A DNA stretch of 64,000 nt from Elusimicrobiota bacterium (GTDB taxonomy: Bacteria > Elusimicrobiota > Elusimicrobia > UBA1565 > UBA9628). Every line of letters begins with the position of its first letter. The stretch's first letter is position 1. Below, in pieces: positions 52,792 to 61,569 of the stretch. The DNA lies in assembly GCA_030696455.1 (NCBI GenBank), contig JAUYSH010000091.1, forward strand, positions 1 through 64,000, written 5' to 3'. The notes below the pieces were generated by a model. The model worked only from the letters and a program-made list of their open reading frames with translations, was not told the DNA's origin and made no database searches. Position numbers and translations under genes: made by a program.

Positions 52792-53350
52792 GGAGAACCT
52801 CCCGGGCGGCTTCGAAGGCGCGGCGCGCGGCCTCCACGTTGGCGTCGGCCTTGACCGGCACGGCCTCGCGGACGCACTCGAGCAAGGCTGCTAGGCTGCA
52901 CAGCCCGAACACGGCGCAGGCGGCGCCGCACATGGCGGTGTTGACGATGGGGCTCGACGCGGAGCCGAGCTTGAGCTCGAGGGCGATGGCGTGCGCGGGC
53001 ACCGCGAGGAATTTTTGGCCGGGAAAGCGCTTGGTCAGGCGGGCGACGTCCTCCGGACCGCCGTTGGTCAGGACCGTGCCGCCGGGCTTCAAGCCTTTGA
53101 GGATGTCGGAGGCGTACAAGGTCGGGTCGAGGACGACGAGCGCGTCGGGCGCGTAAATCTTCGTGCGCGCCAGTATGGGCTTTTCGCTGACGCGGGCATA
53201 GGCCATGACCGGGGCGCCGCGGCGCTCCACGCCGAATTCGGGGATCGCGAGGCACTGCTTTTCGCCTTGACGCAGGACGGCGTCGGCGATGATTTTGGCC
53301 GCCAGGACCGTCCCTTGGCCGCCGCGGCCGTGAAAGCGGATTTCTAACAT
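52778..53350 (-). CDS. porG: POR gamma subunit
   Basis: 190 residues: EIRFHGRGGQGTVLAAKIIADA, IPEFGVERRGAPVMAYARVS and a C-terminal gamma-type region. First gene of the operon. A weak -10 TAATGT lies 9 nt before its ATG, again pointing to a leaderless mRNA. Confidence 0.94.
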   Translation of the reverse strand: MLEIRFHGRGGQGTVLAAKIIADAVLRQGEKQCLAIPEFGVERRGAPVMAYARVSEKPILARTKIYAPDALVVLDPTLYASDILKGLKPGGTVLTNGGPEDVARLTKRFPGQKFLAVPAHAIALELKLGSASSPIVNTAMCGAACAVFGLCSLAALLECVREAVPVKADANVEAARRAFEAAREVLLAAS

Positions 53351-53859
53351 AACGCCTACACATTAACGCAACAGAAGGGCCAAAGAAGCGTACTTCAAGG
53401 CAGCATAAGGTGCGCGGCGGCCGCAGGCCTGAATCCACGGCGGCCGCAGGCCGCCAAGCTCCAAGTCTGATTCAAGCGCGCGGTCGTCATAATGTCCGTC
53501 ATTCGAGCGCCCGATCCGTTGCCGTTTCGGCCTTTCGCCGTTTAACGGCAACGGCGGGGAGAATAAAAATGACGGACCTAAGGCGGGCTCCATGCTTTTC
53601 GGTCGGCTTGAAGCTAAGGGTAAGAACGGAGTAATGAGGTATACGACGACAAATTGCGGCTATTAAATAACGACCGGGTATTGGCCGCCGCGTGTTGTGC
53701 GCGGGCTTGATTGGGGGCCAAGAGGGACTATTGTAAGGCCAGAGGACCCAATCAGACCTGGGCCCAATGTCGTAGGCCTGATGGCCCTCAGGACCACGCC
53801 AAAACGACGCTATTGGCGCATAATCCCGTTAACAGATGGCCGCCGCAGGAGGACACCCC
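53351..53859. other. 509-bp intergenic region rich in hairpins and repeats
   Basis: Between the divergent POR operon and the S41 peptidase gene. Contains a 15-bp direct repeat CGGCGGCCGCAGGCC (53415-53429 and 53438-53452), a hairpin with 11-bp arms CCGTTGCCGTT/AACGGCAACGG enclosing an inner CGGC/GCCG stem (53516-53554), an inverted repeat TGATTGGG/CCCAATCA (53708-53754), and a small CCTGA/TCAGG hairpin (53777-53792). No credible ORF. A structured RNA or a long 5' leader is possible. Confidence 0.5.
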
Positions 53860-53862
53860 GTG
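53847..53862 (+). promoter_or_regulatory. Shine-Dalgarno fixing the S41 peptidase start
   Basis: AGGAGG (53847-53852) lies 7 nt before GTG 53860. This outranks the upstream ATG 53836 and the internal GTG 53881, which lack such spacing. Confidence 0.7.
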
Positions 53863-56214
53863 ATCGTCGAACGAGCCGCCGTGAAGAAGTCCATCGCCGT
53901 GAGCCTCATCCTGGCCCTCGGCCTGAGCCTGCCCGGCACCTCCGCCTGGGCGCAGACCTACAACGCGCGCGTCACCCCCGGCGTGTCCGCCGCCGGCGCC
54001 TCCGCCGCGGCCTCCGTGACCGGCGCGCTCTCAGGCTCCTTCGCCGTCCCCTCTCTTTCCGCCGGCTCGTTGAACGTCCTGACGGCCCCCGTCCTCTCGG
54101 CCCCGGCCCTCGCGCCCTCCGCGCTCGCCTTCGTCCCGTCGGCGCTCGCCGCCGTGCCCGTCGCGCCCGCCGCGGCGAAGCCCGTCGCCGTCGCCGCCGC
54201 GCGCGCCGCCGTTTCGCCGGCGAAGGCCGCCGTCAAGGCCGCGCAAGCCGCCCCGGCGCCGCTCGCCGCCCTTGCCGGCATCGCCGGGGAGTCCGCCTCC
54301 GCGATCACCGCGGTCGAGGTCGTCTCCGTCGGCCGGATGTTCGACGGGTCCGCCGCCGAAGCCCGCGCGCCCGCGCTGGACCTGCGCGGCCGCGGTCCGC
54401 TCGTCTTCTCGTCCAACCGACTGCGCGCCGCCGCCGCGCCTTCCTTCACGCCCGCTTCCCCGTCCGCCTCGCCGACCCAGCAGCGCATGGTGCGCACGCT
54501 TCATCAGGTGGCGTCGATCTTCGCCGAGCAGTACGCGCCGCTCGACATGAAGAAGGACCGCTTCCAGCTCGACCTCAAGCGCGAGTACGACAAGGCCAAG
54601 GCCGCCATCCTCGCCGACCCGGAGATCACGACCCGGAAATTCCAGGACCTGCTCGCGTCCTTGGTCGCCTCGATGCGGGACTACCACGTGAGCATCTCCT
54701 TTCACTCCACGGAGAGCTCCAAGCTCCCCTTCTCGGTCGCCGGCGCCGAAGGCCGCTACTACCTGACCTTCATCGACCGCGAGAAGCTGCCCAAGGAGGT
54801 CTTCCCCTTCGAGATGGGCGACGAGCTCGTGTCCTTCGCCGGCAAGCCGACGGCCGAGGCCGTGAAGGCCATCGCCGCGCGGATGACGGCCAACGTCGCG
54901 CAGACCGACATGCGCATGGCCGAGCTGTTCCTGACCAACCGCCGGCGCGCCCGCGGCGACAACGACATCCCCAATGGCGCCGCGCACCTCGTCATCCGCC
55001 GCAAGGGGGAGTTCTATAAGGTAACGATGCCGTGGGATTACACTCCCGAGCTGATCGCGCAGGACGTTCCGGCGCGCAATGCCGGCATGCTCGAGCCCGA
55101 GGGCTTCGACGGCGGCGCTCCCGCCGGCCCGGTCAGCGCCGGCTTCTTCAGCTCGGCCGGCAAGGCAATCGTCGCCGCCGTCCATCCCTTGATCGAGCTC
55201 TTCGCGAACATGCGCGCCGACGCCGCGGACAACCCGTTCATGATCGGCGCGCGCAAGAGCTTCGTGCCCCGCCTGGGCAAGGTCCTCTGGCGCAGCGACG
55301 AGGACAGCCACTTCGACGCCTACATCTTCGAGACCAAGGACGGCAAGAAGAAGGGCTACATCCGCATCGCGGCCTACGACGGCGACTACGCCGAGGTCCG
55401 CGAGTTCGCCAAGATCATGGCGAAGTTCCAGGTCGAGACCGACGCCTTGGTCATCGACCAGGTCAGCAACCCCGGCGGCAGCGTCTTCTACTTATACGCC
55501 CTGGCCTCTCACCTGACCGACAAGGTTCTCGTGGCACCCCGTCACCGCATGATCATCGGCGAGGCCGAGGCCCACCAGTCCGCCGAGTTCCTGCTCCAAC
55601 TGATGCGCAGCCAGAAGAATCCGCCCAAGGAAAAGAAGAAGAAGGTCAAGGAGGGCACGGAGGAGGAGCCGCCGAACGCCGGCGGCTACCCGATCACGGC
55701 GAAGTTCATGCAGCTGATGGTCCGCTCCGCTCAGTACATCCTGGAGCAGTTCACCGACGGAAAGCGCTACACCGGCCTCATCCACGTCAGCGGCGTCGAC
55801 GACATCGACCCCGCGCCGAAGGCCGCGGAGCGCTACACCAAGCCCATCCTCCTGCTGACCAACGCCCTGGACTTTTCGGGCGGGGACTTCTTCCCGGCGA
55901 TCCTGCAGGACAACAAGCGCGCGACCGTCATGGGCGTGCGCACCGCGGGCGCGGGCGGCATCGTCAAGTCGTTCTCGGTCAACCAGTTCGGCATCGACCG
56001 GCTCTCGGCCACGACGAGCCTCGCTCAGCGCCCCAACGGCCAGCCCATCGAGAACCTGGGCGTGACGCCGGATCTTCCATACGAGATCACGGCCCGGGAC
56101 CTGCGCACGGGCTTCGCCGAGTACCGCTGGAAGATTCTGAAGGCCCTCGAGGGCCTGCTCGACCCGGGGCCGGCTCCGCCCGCCGCGCCGGCCGCGCCTC
56201 AGGGCGAAAAATAG
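53860..56214 (+). CDS. Exported S41-family (CPAF-like) serine peptidase with F-D-G leader
   Basis: 784 residues from GTG 53860. Signal peptide ending S-A-W-A-Q, then an Ala/Pro-rich leader with M-F-D-G-S near residue 163. Peptidase part: MRDYHVSISFHSTESSKLPF recalls the catalytic-His segment of chlamydial CPAF; VIDQVSNPGGS precedes the membrane-facing helix; LDFSGGDFFPAILQDNKRATVMG...TAGAGG is the S41 nucleophile region (Ser in F-S-G-G-D) with the following G-x-x-T-x-G-x-G. Likely a periplasmic or secreted protease. CPAF resemblance is from memory. Followed at once by a strong hairpin. Confidence 0.87.
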   Translation: MIVERAAVKKSIAVSLILALGLSLPGTSAWAQTYNARVTPGVSAAGASAAASVTGALSGSFAVPSLSAGSLNVLTAPVLSAPALAPSALAFVPSALAAVPVAPAAAKPVAVAAARAAVSPAKAAVKAAQAAPAPLAALAGIAGESASAITAVEVVSVGRMFDGSAAEARAPALDLRGRGPLVFSSNRLRAAAAPSFTPASPSASPTQQRMVRTLHQVASIFAEQYAPLDMKKDRFQLDLKREYDKAKAAILADPEITTRKFQDLLASLVASMRDYHVSISFHSTESSKLPFSVAGAEGRYYLTFIDREKLPKEVFPFEMGDELVSFAGKPTAEAVKAIAARMTANVAQTDMRMAELFLTNRRRARGDNDIPNGAAHLVIRRKGEFYKVTMPWDYTPELIAQDVPARNAGMLEPEGFDGGAPAGPVSAGFFSSAGKAIVAAVHPLIELFANMRADAADNPFMIGARKSFVPRLGKVLWRSDEDSHFDAYIFETKDGKKKGYIRIAAYDGDYAEVREFAKIMAKFQVETDALVIDQVSNPGGSVFYLYALASHLTDKVLVAPRHRMIIGEAEAHQSAEFLLQLMRSQKNPPKEKKKKVKEGTEEEPPNAGGYPITAKFMQLMVRSAQYILEQFTDGKRYTGLIHVSGVDDIDPAPKAAERYTKPILLLTNALDFSGGDFFPAILQDNKRATVMGVRTAGAGGIVKSFSVNQFGIDRLSATTSLAQRPNGQPIENLGVTPDLPYEITARDLRTGFAEYRWKILKALEGLLDPGPAPPAAPAAPQGEK

Positions 56215-56259
56215 GAGGCGCCGAGACAGGCGTCCACTAGGGGACCGCCTCGGCGCCTC
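56215..56259 (+). terminator. Strong hairpin directly after the S41 peptidase gene
   Basis: Arms GAGGCGCCGAG (56215-56225) and CTCGGCGCCTC (56249-56259), 11 perfect pairs, with a partly paired interior (GCGTCC/GGGACCGC). It begins at the base after the TAG stop. No T-run follows, as with the other hairpins in this window. Confidence 0.6.
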
Positions 56260-56582
56260 ACAGAACCCGCCCCGAACCCGTAACGCCGGGCGCACCCTCG
56301 CGTCTCGACGACAGCGACCGCGACGACGCGCCCGATACTACGGCTTGCGACGAACACTCCGACTGCCACTTACTTCATCGCCGGTTACGGCCTCGGCCTC
56401 AACTCGGCGTCCACTTCGCGGCACCGACTGCACACCGGTTTCGGAGCGGGTATGCGATGAGTATAGCCCCGAAACCCCGGGCGTCAAGACCCACTCACGG
56501 TAAAAAATTCTCGAGTGAAAAGTGATTCGGCCTTTCCGTCAAGTGCTGGCCGCCCGAGCCGCGCGAATGGTAGGATTCGGGA
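56260..56582. other. Non-coding interval with a second hairpin; candidate RNA
   Basis: About 320 bp of mixed-composition sequence without a credible ORF. GGTTTCGG (near 56429) pairs with CCGAAACC (near 56468), and several CGACGA-type short repeats occur around 56307-56335. Signatures of RNase P RNA, tmRNA and SRP RNA were sought by eye on both strands and not found. -10-like TAGGAT at 56571-56576 serves the next gene. Confidence 0.45.
56571..56576 (+). promoter_or_regulatory. -10 element TAGGAT, predicted leaderless start
   Basis: TAGGAT ends 6 nt before ATG 56583, the same hexamer as before the epimerase gene at 30014. Confidence 0.4.
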
Positions 56583-56972
56583 ATGATCATGATCATTTTT
56601 CTCCTGATGTCCGCCGCGAACGCGAACGCCGCCGACCTGCCCGGCATGCCGGGCGCCGCCCTCGTCGCGGTCGCGCCGCCGGCGCCCGCCGAGGCGAAGC
56701 CCGCGCCCTTGCTGCCGCCCAAGGTCCCCGAGCGCCCGAAAGGCACGCTCGACACCGCCGGCGAGGTCGCCCGCGACCTGGCCGTGCGCGTGCAGTACTT
56801 CGAAGACGGCCAGGCCTACTACCGCGCCTACACCAAGGGCTCGCACACCCCCGAGGAGAACAAGGCCTTCGTGAAGTTCCTTGAGGACTACGAGAACGAG
56901 CTCGGCATCGCCAAACGCACCTACGCCATCCTCGGCGTCTGGCTCGAGAAGAAGTCCTCCATCAAGGACTAG
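56583..56972 (+). CDS. Small exported protein of unknown function
   Basis: 129 residues with a short signal peptide (MIMIIFLLMSAANANA), a Pro/Ala-rich stretch to about 55 and a helical C-terminal domain (AYTKGSHTPEENKAFVKFLEDYENEL). No family recognised. Confidence 0.6.
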   Translation: MIMIIFLLMSAANANAADLPGMPGAALVAVAPPAPAEAKPAPLLPPKVPERPKGTLDTAGEVARDLAVRVQYFEDGQAYYRAYTKGSHTPEENKAFVKFLEDYENELGIAKRTYAILGVWLEKKSSIKD

Positions 56973-57033
56973 GGGCTACTAGTAACCTGGGCGGTCAGGG
57001 CCTTTCGGCTCATGCGGCGCGCCTGAATCGGGT

Positions 57034-57066
57034 TATAATAATCACAGGGTCATTCCGACCCGGAGG
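57034..57066 (+). promoter_or_regulatory. Promoter, leader hairpin and ribosome-binding site
   Basis: TATAAT (57034-57039), a hairpin GGGTC-ATTCC-GACCC (57047-57061) and GGAGG (57062-57066) 9 nt before ATG 57076. This is a normal leadered gene, in contrast to the leaderless starts elsewhere. Confidence 0.5.
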
Positions 57067-57075
57067 TTCCCTTTC

Positions 57076-57519
57076 ATGATCATCGCCGCCCTGCTCGCCG
57101 CCGTCCTTTCCGTCCCCGCGTCGGCCCAAACCGCCGCCTGCCAGCGCAACGAGATGACCTCGGCCTGGGAGAAGATCACTTTCGGCCTGTGGCTCAGCGA
57201 CTACACCGTTCCCGATGACGCGCGTACCGCGGACCTTAAGTACGCGGGCTGCTCCGTCAGCCAATTCGGCCAGGAAGGCCGGAAGTACGTCAGCGCGGAC
57301 GGGCAGTTCACCGTCGTCGCCCTCACCGGCGCCGGCGGCGACGACGGCGCGACGACCTTGGTGCTGCTCCGCGACGGAGCGAAGGTCATCCTCGGGACGT
57401 GGGGACACCACAAGGTGTTCTACAAAGGCGTCGGCATCGACAAGGTGAGCGTTCCCAACGGCGGCCGCGGGGCCGTGGTCAAGAACGTGTTCGTGATCCC
57501 GGTCGACTGGGCCAAGTAA
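57076..57519 (+). CDS. Small exported protein of unknown function
   Basis: 147 residues. Signal peptide MIIAALLAAVLSVPASAQ, then a compact beta-rich domain with two cysteines (CQRNEM and AGCSVSQF) that may form a disulfide. Converges on the DUF3014 gene 7 bp away. Confidence 0.65.
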   Translation: MIIAALLAAVLSVPASAQTAACQRNEMTSAWEKITFGLWLSDYTVPDDARTADLKYAGCSVSQFGQEGRKYVSADGQFTVVALTGAGGDDGATTLVLLRDGAKVILGTWGHHKVFYKGVGIDKVSVPNGGRGAVVKNVFVIPVDWAK

Positions 57520-57526
57520 GAACGGC

Positions 57527-58282
57527 CTAGCGTCCGGCGGCCGGCCCGCCCAGGGCCAAGGTCAGCGCGCGCAGCTTGGCCTGCACCGCCGCCTGGTTCT
57601 TGGGGCCCATGCGCATGAGCTGCTTCTGCGCGGCGCTGCGTCCCTCCAGGCCCGCGTCGGCGTAGGTCCAGCCCAGCCCTTTCTTGCCCTCGCCGAGCTC
57701 GACGTCGCCCTTGAGCGGCGGCGCCGCCAGCAGCTCCTCGACCGCGGCGCGCAGGGACGCGCGGGCGTCGGCGGTGTTCTTTTCTCCGAGCTCGCGTTGG
57801 GCGATGTCGAGCAGCGGCAGCAGCTCCTCGAAGACGGCCGCCGCCGCGACGGCGTCCACGCCGGCGACCATGGCCGCGAAGGCGTCGTAGCGTGCGAAGC
57901 CCGCGGGGTCGACGACGGTCCGGCCGCCCTTCTTGAGGACCCGGAACTTGCCCTTCGGCGCGAAGGCGGCGAAGGTCTCGCGCGGCACCTTGCCGTCGGC
58001 GACCATGCTCATCGCGGCGGCCAGGCGCTGGATCAGGTATTCCTGCTTGAGCCATTCCGCGAAGGACGACGCCGGGGAAAGGCCCGCCGCGCGTCCGCGG
58101 ACGAAATCGTCGCTTGCCTCGAGCGCGGGCAGGCGCGGGGGCAAAGCGGGCGGGACGCCCTCCTGGGACGAGGAGACGCCCGGCTCGGCCGTGGTGTTGA
58201 GGAAGGAGCGCGCGCCGTAAAGGCCGAGCGCGGCGCCGGCGGCGAGCAGGACGAGGACGAGCAGGAGTCCGGAATTTTTCAT
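57527..58282 (-). CDS. DUF3014-family membrane-anchored protein
   Basis: 251 residues: one N-terminal membrane helix (SGLLLVLVLLAAGAALGL), a Pro-rich linker, then the DUF3014 domain (LPALEASDDFVRGRAAGL ... YAFAPKGKFRVLKKGGRTVVDPAGFARYDAFA) and the family's closing K-Q-L-M-R-M-G-P-K-N-Q. It ends a three-gene reverse-strand run of membrane proteins after mutL. Function unknown. Confidence 0.85.
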   Translation of the reverse strand: MKNSGLLLVLVLLAAGAALGLYGARSFLNTTAEPGVSSSQEGVPPALPPRLPALEASDDFVRGRAAGLSPASSFAEWLKQEYLIQRLAAAMSMVADGKVPRETFAAFAPKGKFRVLKKGGRTVVDPAGFARYDAFAAMVAGVDAVAAAAVFEELLPLLDIAQRELGEKNTADARASLRAAVEELLAAPPLKGDVELGEGKKGLGWTYADAGLEGRSAAQKQLMRMGPKNQAAVQAKLRALTLALGGPAAGR

Positions 58283-58292
58283 AGTTTTGGCC

Positions 58293-59375
58293 TCAGCGCC
58301 AGATGATACGGCTTTCGCGCGGCGATGTGGAGTCGTCGGGTGTAACGGTTAGATGCACGCGCCCGAGCTCGCGGCCGTCGGAGGTCACGACCTCGACGCG
58401 CCAGCGGCCGGGCTTGTGGCGGGCCTTGAAGGTGTACCCGCGCCAGCCCTCGTCGCGGCCGCCCGTGATCGGCAGCGGTATCGCGTCGGGCGCGCCCCAG
58501 CCGTTTTCCTCCCGAAACCGCCAGCGCACCTCGAGGCGCTCCTGGAAGCGCGTCGGGGAGAAGACGCTGACCCAGCAGTAGATCGCGTCGCCGGGCCGGG
58601 CGAGGAAGTCCTGATCGCCGCGCTGCCAGAACTTCCAGCGCGGCCGCGTCGAGGTCAGCGCGAAGCGCCCGCCCTCGCGGCGGACCTCGTGATAGATCCC
58701 GATCTCGGACAGCGACAGCGGCACAGGAGGGATCAGCTTGGCGAAATAGAGGACCGCGAACAGGGCGGAGATCGCGGCGAAGGGCATGACGACGTGGCGG
58801 CGCACGTCCTCGCGCTGATCGGGCAGGCGCACGTGGAGGCGCCACACCAGCGCCGCGATGCAGGCGGCGGCGGCGGCCAGCGAGCCGAGGAACGGCAGCG
58901 CGCCGATGCGCCCCAGCAAGGTGGGGATCAGGTAGGTGAAGTAGGAGACGAGGCACAGGCTGAACAGCGACATGCGCAGCAAGGTTCCCGAGCTCTCGAA
59001 CGGCTTGAGCTCGTTGATCGCGAGCAGAGCGGCCAGCAGGAGCAGGAAGATGAAGGAGACGCCCATCGAGGCGCTCTTGAAATAGAACAACGTGTAGATG
59101 TTGAGCAAGGTCCCGAGCATGAAGTGCGTCGCACCCGCGTGATAGCGCCAAGCGGTCTTGAGGCGTTCGGGCGGGGTGAAGGCGCCGTGGCGCTCGCGCA
59201 GCTCGAGGCCGGTGAAGAAGGCGCACAGGGACAGGTAGGCCGCCTGGTGGATGATGTTGTGAAGCTTGTCGATGCGTCCGACGACGAGGGTGTCGAACAG
59301 GAACCCGGCGATGAAGAGGCCGGCGGTGCAGGCCGCCTCGTGGTCGCGGTAGTGCGCCTTGACGCGCTCGAGCAC
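58293..59375 (-). CDS. Polytopic membrane protein with C-terminal DUF2914 domain
   Basis: 360 residues from GTG 59375, 5 bp after the previous stop; the open frame upstream overlaps another gene and has no membrane character. About seven hydrophobic helices occupy residues 15-215. The last 110 (VRWRFREENGWGAPDAIPLPITGGRDEGWRGYTFKARH) are the DUF2914 domain, predicted beta-rich and exposed. Function unknown. Confidence 0.82.
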   Translation of the reverse strand: MLERVKAHYRDHEAACTAGLFIAGFLFDTLVVGRIDKLHNIIHQAAYLSLCAFFTGLELRERHGAFTPPERLKTAWRYHAGATHFMLGTLLNIYTLFYFKSASMGVSFIFLLLLAALLAINELKPFESSGTLLRMSLFSLCLVSYFTYLIPTLLGRIGALPFLGSLAAAAACIAALVWRLHVRLPDQREDVRRHVVMPFAAISALFAVLYFAKLIPPVPLSLSEIGIYHEVRREGGRFALTSTRPRWKFWQRGDQDFLARPGDAIYCWVSVFSPTRFQERLEVRWRFREENGWGAPDAIPLPITGGRDEGWRGYTFKARHKPGRWRVEVVTSDGRELGRVHLTVTPDDSTSPRESRIIWR

Positions 59376-59380
59376 GGCGC

Positions 59381-59773
59381 CTACTTGGCCGGGCTCGGGT
59401 GGTGGAGAACCCGGTAGGCCTTGAGGGAGTCGTTGACCGCGCTGACCATGGCGCAGGTCGCGAACGCGATCAGCATCAGGTCGAACTGACGGTCCGTGTC
59501 GGCCCGGGACAGCGCGAACGCCGCGGCGGTGGTCGCGAGGTGAAAGGTCAGGATGTGCCACGGCTGGTTCCAGCCGAGCATCAGCACGTCCATCGGCATC
59601 AGGACGAAGGCGACGAGAGGCTTGACCTTCGCGCCGCCCAGGAACAGCGGGAACCAGACCGAGCCCGTCATCACGAGCCCGTACAGCGCGAGGCAGACGA
59701 CGAAGGCGAAGAGGCCCTCCAGGAGGCGGCGGGCGTGGCGGCGCGTATGGGCATGCGGGTGTTTGGCCGTCAC
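59381..59773 (-). CDS. Small polytopic membrane protein
   Basis: 130 residues: a His/Arg-rich cytoplasmic N-terminus (KHPHAHTRRHARR) and about four hydrophobic helices. It overlaps the mutL stop by 4 bp and precedes the DUF2914 gene by 5 bp, so it may be cotranscribed with mutL. No family recognised. Confidence 0.68.
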   Translation of the reverse strand: MTAKHPHAHTRRHARRLLEGLFAFVVCLALYGLVMTGSVWFPLFLGGAKVKPLVAFVLMPMDVLMLGWNQPWHILTFHLATTAAAFALSRADTDRQFDLMLIAFATCAMVSAVNDSLKAYRVLHHPSPAK

Positions 59774-61569
59774 GCGAGCGGGACGGCTCCGGGGCGTTGG
59801 AAGCGCCGGGCGAGCTCGTCGCGGTTGAGCGAGAGCATGGCGCGGCGGCCGTGCGGGCAGGCCGAGCCGTCCTTGCAGTCGCGCAGGGCGTCGAGGAGCT
59901 TGTAGGCTTCCTCCTCTCCCAGGCGGTCGTGGGACTTCACGGCGGCCTTACAGGCGATGGTGGCGGTGACATCGTGCCGTAGCCGTTCGGCTTCATGTAC
60001 GGGATCGGAAAGGCTGTCGATAATGCGGTGGATCAATTTTTTGACGTCGTCGGCTTGATAGAAAAGAGCTGGAACCGCGGTGACGTGCAATCCGTTTTTT
60101 CCGAAGGCCGCGACCTCAAAACCTATCTTGTGAAGCCGGTCGGATTTGTCCAGCACGGCCCTCACGGCGGACGCCGGAAGGTCGACCGGGACCGGGATCA
60201 TCAATTTCTGCGACTTCGCCCCGCCCGTCTCGATCTCGCCCAGGAGCTTCTCATAAAGGACGCGTTCGGCGGCCGCGTGCTGGTCGAGGATGAAGAGGCC
60301 TCCGTTGGCCTCGAAGAGCAGGTAGCTGCGCTCGATCTGGCCCACGTAGCGGAAGGGCGGGGTGTACCAGGCGGGCGCGCCGTCGGGCGCCGACATCGCC
60401 ATCGAGGCGCTGAGCTTGATCTGCTTGAACGGCTCCGGAATGAAGCCGCGGCCGCCTAAATAATGGTCGGACGCTGGGGCGTTCGACGCCGTCGCCGGGG
60501 CGTCGGCGACCACCGAGGCGGGCTCGGGCTCGGGCATCGGCGCGAGCGTGATGGGCGCGGCGGCCTTGGCCTTGGCGAGCGCGGCGGCGACGAGGCCGGA
60601 CACGATCTCGAACATCTCGCCGTCATCTTTGAAGCGCACCTCGCGCTTGCCGGGATGGACGTTCGCGTCGAAGGCGTCGGGGTTGAGCTCGAGCAGCGCG
60701 ACGCAGACCGGCTGCTTGCCGGAGGGGCGCTGATCCCCGTAGGCCTTGTATAGGGCCGTGCTGAGGATCTTCGAGGCCACCGGGCGCTTGTTGACGAAGA
60801 AGTACTGGAAGCCGCGCGAGGAGGGCATCTTGTCGAAAGGGGAGACGAGCATGCGCACGCGCACGCCGGGGCGCTCTACATCGATGGGCAAAAGGCCGCT
60901 GGCGAGGTCGTCGCCCAGCACGGCCGCGACGCGCATGTCGAAATCGTGGAAGAAGTCGCCGGAGTCCTCGGGCTCGAGGCGCAGGACCTGGCGGCCCTCG
61001 GACTTGTAGGTGAAGCGCACGCCGGGGTTGGCCAGCGCGGCCTCCTCGATGACCGCGGCGAGCTTGGAGCGCTCGGAGCCGTCGGATTTGAGGAACTCGA
61101 GGCGGGCGGGCGTGTTGTAGAACAGGTCCCTGACGAAGACGGTCGTGCCGGCGACGGCGGGAGCGGGGCCGTCGGTGATCCTGCCCTTCTCGCTCGTCAC
61201 GCGCCAGCCCGTCTTGGACTCCTTCTGGGCGCTCGTGACGGTGACCTTCGCCACGGCCGCGATGGCGTACAACGCCTCGCCGCGAAAGCCGAAAGTATGG
61301 AGGTTGTCGAGGTCCTCGAACGCGGCGATCTTGCTGGTGGCGTGGCGCTCGAGGCAGAGCTTGACGTCGTCGGCGTCCATGCCGACGCCGTTGTCGGACA
61401 CGCGCAACGAAGTCTTCCCCGCGCCGAAAATCTCTATATCAATGCTCGTCGAATGGGCGTCTAACGAGTTCTCTATTAATTCTTTTAATAAAGAGGCCGG
61501 TCTCTCGACGACCTCCCCGGCCGCAATTCTCGAAAATACTTCTTCAGATAAACGTTGAATAATCGGCAT
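59770..61569 (-). CDS. mutL: DNA mismatch repair protein MutL
   Basis: 599 residues. GHKL ATPase: IAAGEVVERPASLLKELIENSLDA, SDNGVGMD, HTFGFRGEAL. The C-terminal domain has the endonuclease motif DQHAAAERVLYE (D-Q-H-A-x2-E-x4-E) plus ACKAAVKS and CPHGRR, so this is a nicking MutL as expected where MutH and Dam are absent. The usual C-P-H-G-R-P reads C-P-H-G-R-R. ATGA overlap with mutS. Confidence 0.96.
   Translation of the reverse strand: MPIIQRLSEEVFSRIAAGEVVERPASLLKELIENSLDAHSTSIDIEIFGAGKTSLRVSDNGVGMDADDVKLCLERHATSKIAAFEDLDNLHTFGFRGEALYAIAAVAKVTVTSAQKESKTGWRVTSEKGRITDGPAPAVAGTTVFVRDLFYNTPARLEFLKSDGSERSKLAAVIEEAALANPGVRFTYKSEGRQVLRLEPEDSGDFFHDFDMRVAAVLGDDLASGLLPIDVERPGVRVRMLVSPFDKMPSSRGFQYFFVNKRPVASKILSTALYKAYGDQRPSGKQPVCVALLELNPDAFDANVHPGKREVRFKDDGEMFEIVSGLVAAALAKAKAAAPITLAPMPEPEPASVVADAPATASNAPASDHYLGGRGFIPEPFKQIKLSASMAMSAPDGAPAWYTPPFRYVGQIERSYLLFEANGGLFILDQHAAAERVLYEKLLGEIETGGAKSQKLMIPVPVDLPASAVRAVLDKSDRLHKIGFEVAAFGKNGLHVTAVPALFYQADDVKKLIHRIIDSLSDPVHEAERLRHDVTATIACKAAVKSHDRLGEEEAYKLLDALRDCKDGSACPHGRRAMLSLNRDELARRFQRPGAVPLA

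Noticed and set aside
56260-56582. RNase P RNA, tmRNA or SRP RNA
   Set aside because: The conserved core sequences of each were looked for by eye on both strands and not found.
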